A DNA stretch of 8,936 nt from Gemmatimonas phototrophica (lineage in GTDB: Bacteria > Gemmatimonadota > Gemmatimonadetes > Gemmatimonadales > Gemmatimonadaceae): contig CAMBRJ010000091.1 of NCBI GenBank assembly GCA_945870175.1, positions 1 to 8,936 of the forward strand, in the 5' to 3' direction. The position numbers and the translations under genes are program-made. Shown here in pieces: positions 1-6,213 of this stretch; positions within the stretch are counted from its first letter, which is position 1; every line of letters begins with the position of its first letter. The notes beneath the pieces are model-generated. The model had not been told where the DNA came from. It saw nothing but the letters and a program-made list of their open reading frames with translations, and made no database searches.

Positions 1-312
1 GTGGCCAAGGCGGCACCGGCGCGGGCGCAGACGATCGCGTGGGACCCCACGTGGGCGCGCTTTGCGGGCTGGTACCGCAGCGCGATGGGTGATTCGCGGG
101 TCGTGCTGCTGAACGAGAAGTTGGTCATGATGTCGCCCACGTCGACCACCGTCGGCACGCCGTCCACGCTCGAGCCACTCGGCGGCGGTCGCTTCCGCCT
201 GATGGCACCCGGCGGCGGCGGCGCCATTGGGGAAGTGGTGCGCTTTGTCGAGGAGAACGGCGCGGTGACGCGCATGTACGTCGGCGACGGGTATCAGACG
301 CGCCTGCGGTAG
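1..312 (+). CDS. C-terminal fragment of a probable serine hydrolase (beta-lactamase-like family)
   Basis: The frame is open from the first base and ends at TAG 310-312, so only about the last 103 residues are seen. The first codon is GTG, but nothing shows that it is the true start and the gene most likely begins outside the window. The visible part reads like the small beta-rich domain that follows the catalytic domain in many beta-lactamase-like serine hydrolases: a 'FAGWYRSAMGDSR' segment, then 'LLNEKLVMM', a 'LEPLGGGRFRL' segment, and 'EVVRFVEENGAV' before a basic end. In that family this tail follows the pattern 'G-x-Y ... L ... L-x-P ... F-R ... v-x-F ... G'. No catalytic residue lies in the fragment, so the enzymatic assignment rests on tail resemblance alone. 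An unrelated lipocalin-like C-terminal domain is an alternative. The gene converges on the DUF3300 gene with a strong hairpin between them. Confidence 0.5.
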   Translation: MAKAAPARAQTIAWDPTWARFAGWYRSAMGDSRVVLLNEKLVMMSPTSTTVGTPSTLEPLGGGRFRLMAPGGGGAIGEVVRFVEENGAVTRMYVGDGYQTRLR

Positions 313-320
313 CGGTCGGA

Positions 321-363
321 GCGGCACGACGGCGCGTCGATTCATGACGCCCAGTCGTGCCGC
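321..363. terminator. Strong inverted repeat between convergent genes, probable bidirectional terminator
   Basis: Arms GCGGCACGAC (321-330) and GTCGTGCCGC (354-363) are perfectly complementary over 10 bp. Inside, GG 331-332 pairs with CC 351-352 and GCGTC 334-338 pairs with GACGC 346-350, leaving a 7-nt loop (339-345) and single-base bulges at 333 and 353. That gives about 17 base pairs. It lies 8 bp after the stop of the left gene and 17 bp from the stop of the right one, where a terminator serving both strands would be expected. Neither side has a clear T-run, so intrinsic termination is inferred from position and stem strength. Confidence 0.6.
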
Positions 364-380
364 GGTGCCCTAGCCTCTCG

Positions 381-1835
381 CTACTTTCCCCGGCGCTCGC
401 GGCCCGCGCGATTGCCATCGGACGGGGTCCGTGGCTGGGCCGAGCGCGTGGGCGCACTGCGTGGTTCCGTGGAACGCGCTTGGGGTGCAGCCTGCGGAGA
501 TGAAGGCTCCGACGCGCGGCGCGGCGCGGCCCGCTCCGACCGGCCCTCGTTGCGCGCATCGCGGCTCGGCAGATCACGTCCACGCGATTCGCTGCCACGC
601 GATTCGTTCGACGGGTCGCGCGTGGTCACCGTCGGTGCCACGGGTTCACGACGACGCTCGGACGCCATCGGCTGGCCCAGCATCACCCCATTGCCTCGGC
701 CGGCATCGCCGCGGCCGCCATCGCCACGCGCAGCCTCACGCTGCGGCAGTCCGTTGCGATAGCCATCCGGTGACGCTGATGCATCCCCGGTGCGAGGCTG
801 CGCCGACCGCCCATTGCGGTCGTCGGTCGTCGCGTCCCGGCCACGTCCGTTGTCGCGTCCATCATTCCGTCCATCACGGTTGCCGTCACGAGAGCCATCC
901 CGGTTGCCATCCCGGTTGCCATCCCGGTTGCCGTCACGATTGCCGTCACGATTGCCGTCACGACGCGAGGCGAAGACCACGTCGCGATGATAGCCCGCGT
1001 AGCGATCCACGTTTCGATAGTTCACCGTGCGATACACGACGTTGCGGTTCACGACCACGTCGCGGTAGCGAGGACTCACGTAGATGTTCGTGACCTGGAT
1101 GAACGGCCGAGAGCGGGCACGCCATCCGCCGCCGTAACCCACATACACGTCATCCCAGCCGTTGTAGTACACCGCGCGACGGCGCCAGTCGAGATCGTAG
1201 GTCAGCCACCCACCAATCGGGAAGCCCACCCCGAACGACCAGTAGCGGCTGGAGAAGCCGACGTTGAAGATCGGTCGGGTGTACACGACGATCGGATCGT
1301 ACACCGGCACGTAGATCACGCGTGGCTGCGCGGGCACGATGACGTAGTGGTTCGACTCGCGCACCACCTGCTGCTGTGCCGTCGACACGAGATTGCCCTG
1401 CGTGTCGGCCAGCCGGCGCATGCGCTGCACGGCCGCCATCACGTCGCTCGACTGATAGGCGTAGGCGCGACCGAGCGTGGCCGTCCAGTCTCCCCTGTCG
1501 GCCATCATGTTGAGCGCCGACTGGTAATGCGCGACCGACTTCACGCTCACATCCCACGACTGCTCGTCGATGCCCGCCGTGCCGTGCTCACGCACCCAGC
1601 GCGCCGCATCCTCGACCTGATCGGGAAACGTGGCCGCCACTAGCACCTGCGCCAGCAGCGCATCGGGGTACAACGCGATCGGGCCGACCAGATTGTCGAG
1701 TTGATTGTCGGCGAATCGCTCAACGTCCATGACGTCGCTGCTCGGCGGCACGACCACCTGTGCCATGACCGACGCGAGGGGGGAAGCCGTGGCGAGTGAC
1801 AGCGCCAGCAGTGGAACGAACGGAATTCTGGACAT
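381..1835 (-). CDS. DUF3300 domain protein, exported, with repetitive arginine-rich tail
   Basis: The protein has 484 residues. Residues 1-26 form a signal peptide (SRIPF, a hydrophobic core, then SVMA-Q), so export is likely. Residues about 46-190 match DUF3300: 'LVGPIALYPDALLAQVLVAATFP', 'WDVSVKSVAHY', 'MMADRGDWTATLGRAY', 'DVMAAVQRMR' and 'VIYVPVYDPIVVY' are typical of that family, whose biochemical role is unknown. Residues about 190-290 are rich in Tyr, Trp and Gly (for example 'YVGYGGGW'). From about residue 291 to the end the chain is low complexity, rich in Arg, Asp, Gly, Ser and Pro, and probably disordered; it includes RDGN repeats at residues 292-319. The ATG at 1833-1835 is supported by GGAG 7 nt upstream (plus-strand CTCC 1843-1846) and by the signal peptide directly after it. 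The gene is divergent from the DUF4256 gene. Family assignment is firm; location (periplasm or surface) and function are inference. Confidence 0.9.
   Translation of the reverse strand: MSRIPFVPLLALSLATASPLASVMAQVVVPPSSDVMDVERFADNQLDNLVGPIALYPDALLAQVLVAATFPDQVEDAARWVREHGTAGIDEQSWDVSVKSVAHYQSALNMMADRGDWTATLGRAYAYQSSDVMAAVQRMRRLADTQGNLVSTAQQQVVRESNHYVIVPAQPRVIYVPVYDPIVVYTRPIFNVGFSSRYWSFGVGFPIGGWLTYDLDWRRRAVYYNGWDDVYVGYGGGWRARSRPFIQVTNIYVSPRYRDVVVNRNVVYRTVNYRNVDRYAGYHRDVVFASRRDGNRDGNRDGNRDGNRDGNRDGSRDGNRDGRNDGRDNGRGRDATTDDRNGRSAQPRTGDASASPDGYRNGLPQREAARGDGGRGDAGRGNGVMLGQPMASERRREPVAPTVTTRDPSNESRGSESRGRDLPSRDARNEGRSERAAPRRASEPSSPQAAPQARSTEPRSAPTRSAQPRTPSDGNRAGRERRGK
879..962 (-). repeat. In-frame 12-bp tandem repeat encoding RDGN
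   Basis: Seven 12-bp units lie end to end: 879-890, 891-902 (variant, encodes RDGS), 903-914, 915-926, 927-938, 939-950 and 951-962. A degenerate eighth (RDGR) lies at 867-878. On the coding strand there are two DNA forms, CGTGACGGCAAT/C and CGGGATGGCAAC, which encode the same four residues. Identical neighbouring units (903-926 and 939-962) point to recent copying by slippage or unequal exchange. The unit is a multiple of three, so copy-number changes keep the reading frame. Confidence 0.9.
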
Positions 1836-2037
1836 GGTGCCGCTCCGACAAGGGACACGAAGAGACCTCTCCCCACGAGAGCGGTGCAGGATTCGTACCG
1901 CCGCGGTGCCGCCTCGAAGTGCGTTGCGTCACAACGACTTGGCATTTGCCGTGGGTCGCGCGACGGCGTACCGTATCCTCGATTCAGGACAGTGGACACG
2001 ACAAAAGTGGACAACGGCACACCCTTGAGAGCTCACC
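1836..2037. promoter_or_regulatory. Divergent intergenic region between DUF3300 and DUF4256 genes
   Basis: This 202-bp stretch must hold the start signals for both divergent genes. CTCC 1843-1846 is the minus-strand Shine-Dalgarno (GGAG) of the DUF3300 gene and GAGAG 2027-2031 that of the DUF4256 gene, 6 nt before its ATG. CGTTG (1922-1926) and CAACG (1932-1936) form an inverted repeat with a 5-bp spacer, and AGTGGACA occurs twice (1991-1998, 2006-2013). TTGGCA at 1939-1944 resembles a -35 box, but no good -10 lies at the right distance, so I do not place a promoter. Confidence 0.5.
1991..2013. repeat. Pair of 8-bp direct repeats upstream of the DUF4256 gene
   Basis: AGTGGACA is present at 1991-1998 and 2006-2013, with start-to-start spacing of 15 bp, ending 24 bp before the ATG at 2038. 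Direct repeats this close to a start could be a regulator-binding site or chance. No known operator is recognised. Confidence 0.35.
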
Positions 2038-2583
2038 ATGAACACGACAGAACGGGACGCGCTACTCCAGACACTGGAAGCGCGATTCGAGCGCCACACG
2101 CACCGCCACCCCGGTATCGCCTGGTCCGATGTGCGCGCCAGACTCGATGGGAATGCCGCCGCCTTGACGGCGTTGCGCGAGATGGAGGCGACCGGCGGCG
2201 AGCCCGACGTCGTCAGCATGGAGGACGATGCCGCCGAGTACACCTTCTGCGATTGCGCGACCGAAAGCCCGCTCGGTCGCCGGAGCTGCTGTTACGATCA
2301 GGAGGCGCTCGACGCCCGCAAAGAGAACGCGCCGGCGAACAGCGCCGTCGCGATGGCCGCCGGCATGGGCATCACGCTGCTGACCGAAGCGCAGTATCGC
2401 ATGCTCCAGCAACTGGGAGCTTGCGATACCAAGACCTCGAGCTGGATCAGCACGCCTTCCCATATCCGGGCACTCGGCGGTGCGCTCTTCGGCGATCGTC
2501 GCTATGACACCGTGTTCGTGTATCACAACGGCGCGTCGTCGTATTACGCGGCCAGAGGCTTCCGCGGGTGCCTGCGGCTCTGA
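2038..2583 (+). CDS. DUF4256 family protein
   Basis: The protein has 181 residues, about full length for the family, and no signal peptide or membrane segment, so it is probably cytoplasmic. The whole chain follows the DUF4256 pattern: 'LLQTLEARFERH' near the start, 'MEATGGEPDVV' at about 49-59, 'CDCATESPLGRRSCCYD' at 71-87, 'KENAPANSAVAMAAGMGI' at 95-112, 'LLTEAQYRMLQQLG' at 114-127, 'DTKTSSW' at 130-136, and 'VFVYHNGASSYYAARGFRG' near the end. Cysteines at 71, 73, 84 and 85 cluster and could bind a metal, but this is speculation; family function is unknown to me. The ATG is preceded by GAGAG with 6-nt spacing. The gene is divergent from the DUF3300 gene and is followed, in the same direction, by the YbjQ-like gene after 220 bp. 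Confidence 0.93.
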   Translation: MNTTERDALLQTLEARFERHTHRHPGIAWSDVRARLDGNAAALTALREMEATGGEPDVVSMEDDAAEYTFCDCATESPLGRRSCCYDQEALDARKENAPANSAVAMAAGMGITLLTEAQYRMLQQLGACDTKTSSWISTPSHIRALGGALFGDRRYDTVFVYHNGASSYYAARGFRGCLRL

Positions 2584-2592
2584 GCAATGACG

Positions 2593-2609
2593 CCGCGCTC
2601 GCTCCGCGG
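2593..2609 (+). terminator. Short GC hairpin just after the DUF4256 gene
   Basis: CCGCG (2593-2597) and CGCGG (2605-2609) can pair around a 7-nt loop, beginning 10 nt after the stop codon. There is no T-run after it, so it is at best a weak or factor-dependent terminator. Confidence 0.25.
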
Positions 2610-2642
2610 ACAGCCTCGACGGCAATCGACCGGGAAGGTCAC

Positions 2643-2677
2643 CACCACGCCGCCGTGTCGCCACGGCAAGGGCGGTG
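2643..2677 (+). other. Bulged stem-loop in the DUF4256-YbjQ spacer
   Basis: The core GCCGTG (2652-2657) pairs with CACGGC (2662-2667) around a TCGC tetraloop. It is extended by GCC 2649-2651 with GGC 2671-2673 and by CACC 2643-2646 with GGTG 2674-2677, separated by small internal loops, for about 13 base pairs. It lies in the 220-bp spacer (2584-2803), which contains no convincing gene. It could end the upstream transcript or sit in the leader of the downstream gene; no T-run follows. Confidence 0.35.
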
Positions 2678-2793
2678 AGGCCGATACGAAGCCGTGGTGA
2701 AAGCGATACGCCACACACCTGTCCCCATGGTCGTCGCACGAACAGCTTGCACCTCCGAGTCAATGGCGCCTCGTGCGCGAGGTGGATCTCCCC

Positions 2794-2797
2794 GAGG
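2794..2797 (+). promoter_or_regulatory. Ribosome binding site that sets the start of the YbjQ-like gene
   Basis: GAGG lies 6 nt before the ATG at 2804. Longer in-frame starts (for example at 2675) give an atypical Arg-rich, non-conserved N-terminus, and the next internal ATG (2846) has no Shine-Dalgarno, so 2804 is preferred. A small hairpin (CCTCG 2769-2773, CGAGG 2778-2782) lies just upstream. Confidence 0.55.
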
Positions 2798-2803
2798 CGT
2801 TCA

Positions 2804-3439
2804 ATGCAGCAAGCTCTTGACCACGCACGCGACGTCGCCCGGGCCATGTCCGATCAGGAGCTCGTCGACGAGACGCCTCAGTCACTCGACGCCATGGGCC
2901 CTGTCCAATGGCAGGCGATTCACGAAGAAGCCAGCCGCCGCGGTCTGCGCGTGCGCCCCTGGCCGATTGCGTCGTTCATCCTCGTGACCACCGTGAACAG
3001 CGTCTCGGGCTATGCGGTGCACCAAACGCTGGACGTCGTGGCCGCCGAGTATGTGCTCGCCTTTAGTTTTTCTCCCGATCTTGGCGCTGGCGTCACCGAC
3101 GTTGTGAACGGCCGGAGCATGTCGGCGCAGGAAGAGTTGCGCGAGGCGCGGCGGGGGATCCTGCTGGCACTGCGCGAGCAGGCGCGTCAGGCCGGCGCCG
3201 ACGCCGTCCTCGATGTGCGTTTCTCGTATGACGAAGTGCCTGGGCCAGGCAAACGATCGCTGATGGTGTCCGGTGTGGGCACGGCGGTGCGGCTGACGCG
3301 ACTGCCCGGCGCTCCGATTCGCGACGTGGCTGGTGACGAGCGGCCGGCGGTGCGGCACGCGCCCGCCGATGTCGCCACGGACGCCGCATCGGATCATTCG
3401 CCGCGGGTTCCGAACATGACCGATTCGCCGCACCGCTGA
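2804..3439 (+). CDS. YbjQ/UPF0145 (DUF74) domain protein with extensions
   Basis: The predicted protein has 211 residues. Residues about 58-165 match the YbjQ/DUF74 domain: 'FILVTTVNSVSGY' opens it, followed by 'LGAGVTDVVNGRSMSAQEELREAR', 'ALREQARQAGADAVLDVRF' and 'LMVSGVGTAVRL'. Family members are usually only a little over 100 residues, and solved relatives are ring-like oligomers annotated as possible heavy-metal binders; a physiological role is not established. Before the domain, residues 15-48 ('MSDQELVDETP' through 'EEASRRGL') resemble the short helical module that ends in 'E-x-x-RRG[LI]' and heads many unrelated bacterial proteins. After it, about 45 residues are Pro-, Asp- and Arg-rich and probably disordered. 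There is no signal peptide. It converges on the receptor gene to the right, with 67 bp between the stops. Confidence 0.85.
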   Translation: MQQALDHARDVARAMSDQELVDETPQSLDAMGPVQWQAIHEEASRRGLRVRPWPIASFILVTTVNSVSGYAVHQTLDVVAAEYVLAFSFSPDLGAGVTDVVNGRSMSAQEELREARRGILLALREQARQAGADAVLDVRFSYDEVPGPGKRSLMVSGVGTAVRLTRLPGAPIRDVAGDERPAVRHAPADVATDAASDHSPRVPNMTDSPHR

Positions 3440-3448
3440 GGACGCGGC

Positions 3449-3465
3449 ATGCGCAAACAGCGCAT
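3449..3465. terminator. Small hairpin between convergent YbjQ-like and receptor genes
   Basis: ATGCGC (3449-3454) and GCGCAT (3460-3465) pair perfectly around AAACA. It lies in the 67-bp gap between two gene ends that face each other, 10 nt after the plus-strand stop. The stem is short and no T-run follows on either strand, so a terminator role is inferred mainly from position. Confidence 0.35.
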
Positions 3466-3506
3466 CGAGGTCATCCTTCGCTGACGGATCGCGCGCTCCG
3501 ACCCGC

Positions 3507-5963
3507 CTAGAACTTCCAGTTGTAGCCCACGCGGACCACCTGCGTCTCCAGGTAGTCCGTGCTCACCATACGGAAATCCGATCCGCGAATCGTGCGCCGG
3601 AGCTGCATGGTGTTCAGGAGATCCGTCGCGTTCACCACGATCTCACCGCGGCCCTGCTGGACGCTCTTCTTCGTGCCCACATCGAGGGAATAGCGGCTCT
3701 CGATGCGCCCTTGCGGTAGCAGATCGGGGGCGAGATACACATTCGACAGCTGCGTCTGCCACGCGAACGGCAGCTTGACCACCGCATTCAGTTTCACGTT
3801 CCCCGACGTGAGGTGCTGGCGCGGCGATGCGTAGCTGACTGGCACCGGATACTGGTTCACGACCGAGAACGCGTCGAAGGTCTTGCGATACACGCTCGCG
3901 TTGCCACTCAGCGAAAGCGTTGGCGACACGGTCTGCTGCCACACCAGCTCGGAACCCGTGCTCCAGCTGCGACCGGCATTCTGGAACACGTTGTACAGCA
4001 GGACACTCCCTGGCACCTGCGTCGCAATCCGCGTGATGGTGCCGTCCACGATGCGGTGATACGCGGCCGCGTACACACTGCCCTTCGACCAGCTGGTCTT
4101 GTAGCCCAACTCGGCCGATGTGGAATACTGCGGCTGCAACGCCGGGTTACCGACTTTGATCAGCTCCGGCTCGTCGTACTTGGGGAAGATGCGGATGTCG
4201 ACTTCGTTTGGCCGATCCACGCGCCGATTGAAGAACAGCGACAGCTTGTTGGCGTCATCGAACTTGTAGGCCGCTCGAATATTCGGAAATGGCTGGAAGT
4301 AGCGGTAGCCGTCGCTCGCGTAGGTGTTGTGATTGGGATTTACGTCGTAGTCCACGCGCACCCCCTCGAACCGAACACCACCCTCGAGCTCAACACGCTC
4401 ACTCTCGAACACGTAGGTGCCGTACAGCGCGGGAATGGTCTCGCGATACGTGGCCCAGCCGCCGGCGCCCGTGTCGAGCGGTGAGTTCTTGCCCGCAAAG
4501 AACTGCATGTTCACCGGGATCGAGCGGTACCGTCCCTTGAAGCCGGCCTCCACGCGCCCTTGTCGCAAGGGCTTGATGTAGTCCGCGTTGAGATCCACCA
4601 CGTGCTCGTCGGATAGCAACGTGAACGCATCGGTGCCGACGAACGTGGGAACCGTGTTCGTGAAGAAGTACTTCTCGTCTTCGCGATGGAACGAATAGTT
4701 CCCCGTGAACGCGAGCGTGTGCCCGGGCTCGGTGAACTTGTGCGTGAGCACCGCCGTCGCGAACGCGGTGTACTTCACTTCGTCCTCGAGGAATTGCCAC
4801 AGGCGGTAGCGATTCTGCAGCGAGCCGCTGAAGTACGGATTGTCGCCGTTATCAAGAATCTTCTCGCGGTTGAACAGCCCCGACACCGTCACGGTATTAC
4901 GTTCGTCGAACGCATGGTCCACGCCCGCATTCAGCGTGGCGTAGTCGGTGCGCCGATTACGCTTCACCTGCTGCGTGATCACCGTGCCGTCGTCGTACGT
5001 GCGCGTGGAGAACTCGTTCTTGTTGAGCGTGGGCGAGTAGAGCCAATCCGCCTGCAGAAAGCTGTTCGTGGCGCCGCGACGATAGTTCACCGCGGCCGAC
5101 GGATTGAACTTCGGCGTGCCCTGATACTGCGGGCGGATAGTGGGCAGGTTCTCCTGCTTCACCCATAGCGCGCCGGCCCCGCCCATAAGCCCAAGCTTGC
5201 CGTTCAACCCCTGCTGCTCCTGCTTCTTGAACACCAAGTTGATAATCCCGGCGCTGGCGTTCGCGTCGAATTTCGCCGAGGGGTTGTTGATGATCTCGAT
5301 GCGCTCCAGCGCCGACGCCGGAAGATTATCCAGGCCGTTCTGCGAGCCGAAGCCGGTGAGCGCGGTCTGCTTGCCATCGATGAGCACCACCACTTTGTCA
5401 CTGCCGCGCACCTGCACCTTGCCGTCCTGCCCGATCGTCACCCCCGGCACGGTGGACATCGCTTGCAGCACCGACCCACCCGATTGGCTGATGTTGTCGG
5501 CCACGGTGAACGTCTTCCGATCCATCGTGCTGGCCACCGCGTCAGCATTGGCCGTCACCACCACGTCGCCAAGCGTGCGCGCTTCCTTCATCATCAGGAT
5601 CGCGCCAAGGTCGAGGAACGCACTGAGTTCGCCGATCAGCACGCGCTGACGAACGGGCTGGTAGCCGATGGACCGAACGAGCAGCACGTAGGTGCCCTTC
5701 TTGAGCCCCGTGAACGTGAACGCGCCCTGCGCGTTCGTGAGCCGCCCACCCACGAACGCGCTGTCTCGTTCCGTTTGGAGCTGCAGCGTGAGGAACGGGA
5801 GGGCGGCCTTGGTCTCCGCGTCCTGCACTTTGCCCGACAGCGCGACGCCGGTCGCTGGGCTCTGGCTCAGCGCCGCCTGCACCCACGTGACCGACAGCAG
5901 CACCAGCGCAAGCCATAAACGGCTCACCGACGCCGCGACGGCGTGGCCGCCTGGCGTGCCCAT
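3507..5963 (-). CDS. TonB-dependent receptor, outer-membrane beta-barrel family
   Basis: This 818-residue protein carries a signal peptide (about 1-33; SRLW, hydrophobic core, then QAALSQ), a carboxypeptidase-regulatory-like beta-sandwich at about 40-125 ('LSGKVQDAETKAALPF', 'GGRLTNAQGAFTFTGLKKGTYVL', 'SIGYQPV'), a plug at about 130-247 ('AMSTVPGVTIGQDGKVQVRG', 'VVVLIDGKQTALTG', 'LERIEIINNPSAKFDAN', 'AGIINLVFKK'), and a beta-barrel ending in 'YNWKF' with terminal Phe, as outer-membrane barrels require. The plug motifs are those of receptors with the OMP_b-brl_3 barrel. Such proteins import a ligand across the outer membrane using TonB energy; the substrate cannot be read here, and no SusD-like partner or TonB/ExbBD gene is adjacent. 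The ATG at 5961-5963 lacks a Shine-Dalgarno and follows immediately after an in-frame TGA; a GTG at residue 13 is an alternative start but also has no good site. Translational coupling to a short leader ORF is possible. Confidence 0.92.
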   Translation of the reverse strand: MGTPGGHAVAASVSRLWLALVLLSVTWVQAALSQSPATGVALSGKVQDAETKAALPFLTLQLQTERDSAFVGGRLTNAQGAFTFTGLKKGTYVLLVRSIGYQPVRQRVLIGELSAFLDLGAILMMKEARTLGDVVVTANADAVASTMDRKTFTVADNISQSGGSVLQAMSTVPGVTIGQDGKVQVRGSDKVVVLIDGKQTALTGFGSQNGLDNLPASALERIEIINNPSAKFDANASAGIINLVFKKQEQQGLNGKLGLMGGAGALWVKQENLPTIRPQYQGTPKFNPSAAVNYRRGATNSFLQADWLYSPTLNKNEFSTRTYDDGTVITQQVKRNRRTDYATLNAGVDHAFDERNTVTVSGLFNREKILDNGDNPYFSGSLQNRYRLWQFLEDEVKYTAFATAVLTHKFTEPGHTLAFTGNYSFHREDEKYFFTNTVPTFVGTDAFTLLSDEHVVDLNADYIKPLRQGRVEAGFKGRYRSIPVNMQFFAGKNSPLDTGAGGWATYRETIPALYGTYVFESERVELEGGVRFEGVRVDYDVNPNHNTYASDGYRYFQPFPNIRAAYKFDDANKLSLFFNRRVDRPNEVDIRIFPKYDEPELIKVGNPALQPQYSTSAELGYKTSWSKGSVYAAAYHRIVDGTITRIATQVPGSVLLYNVFQNAGRSWSTGSELVWQQTVSPTLSLSGNASVYRKTFDAFSVVNQYPVPVSYASPRQHLTSGNVKLNAVVKLPFAWQTQLSNVYLAPDLLPQGRIESRYSLDVGTKKSVQQGRGEIVVNATDLLNTMQLRRTIRGSDFRMVSTDYLETQVVRVGYNWKF

Positions 5964-6008
5964 TCACGCGGACATGGCACGCATGAGCCGATGGAGGGAG
6001 CAGGGCAT
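5964..6008 (-). CDS. Candidate 14-residue leader ORF upstream of the receptor
   Basis: An ATG (plus-strand CAT 6006-6008) opens a short frame reading MPCSLHRLMRAMSA and stopping at TGA 5964-5966, the base pair next to the receptor ATG. A GAGAG motif (plus-strand CTCTC 6016-6020) stands 7 nt before its start, whereas the receptor start has no such site. This is the layout of a translated leader that hands ribosomes to the next gene. The peptide itself resembles nothing I recognise and the frame is so short that chance is quite possible. Confidence 0.25.
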   Translation of the reverse strand: MPCSLHRLMRAMSA

Positions 6009-6213
6009 ATCGAATCTCTCGAGAAGAGCGGCGCCGGTCGTGGTCCCGAGCGCTGAGGAGTACCGAGGAGAACATAGCGGCCGGCGCCAACACCGACCAC
6101 GAGCACTTCCACGAACGCCGAGGCGGCTGATCAGGCGTGTATACTGCAACAGTTGCTGACCGCCTCGCAGCCGCCTCGCCCGTCATCGTCCACCAGTGCA
6201 CCACACCGCCGAT
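6009..6213. promoter_or_regulatory. Divergent region between receptor and cupin genes
   Basis: With the leader frame, the divergent gap is 250 bp and should contain promoters for both directions. Visible elements are the palindrome TCTCGAGA (6017-6024), an 8-bp inverted repeat GGCGCCGG (6030-6037) / CCGGCGCC (6081-6088), and GCAAC-A-GTTGC (6146-6156). TATACT at 6140-6145 is the best -10-like hexamer for the cupin gene, but I find no matching -35. I see no gene on either strand other than the candidate leader ORF. Confidence 0.4.
6140..6145 (+). promoter_or_regulatory. Candidate -10 box for the cupin gene
   Basis: TATACT differs from the sigma-70 consensus TATAAT at one base, in an otherwise GC-rich stretch, about 69 nt before the cupin ATG. 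The -35 position (about 6117-6122, GCCGAG) is poor, so the call is tentative. The small inverted repeat at 6146-6156 directly after it would overlap the transcription start and could bind a repressor. Confidence 0.3.

Noticed and set aside
879..962. CRISPR-like regular repeats
   Set aside because: Units are 12 bp, contiguous, without spacers, and encode RDGN in frame inside the DUF3300 gene; this is a coding tandem repeat.
987..1643. 218-codon open frame on the plus strand opposite the DUF3300 gene
   Set aside because: Its product is His/Arg/Val-rich with no recognisable domain, and it lies wholly antisense to a well-supported gene; high GC makes such frames common.
2675..2803. Extended N-terminus for the YbjQ-like protein
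   Set aside because: The added 43 residues have no conserved pattern, cover two hairpins, and lack a ribosome site, whereas ATG 2804 has GAGG at 6-nt spacing.
2062..2847. 261-codon open frame on the minus strand opposite the DUF4256 gene
   Set aside because: Antisense to a conserved family protein, Arg/Ala-rich composition and no domain; a GC-driven shadow.
3813..4484. 223-codon open frame opposite the first receptor
   Set aside because: Composition follows the codon structure of the receptor on the other strand and no family signature is visible.
5964..6149. 61-codon frame with a TTG start upstream of the receptor
   Set aside because: No ribosome site for the TTG and no recognisable protein; only its last 14 codons, which have an ATG and a GAGAG site, are kept as a candidate leader.
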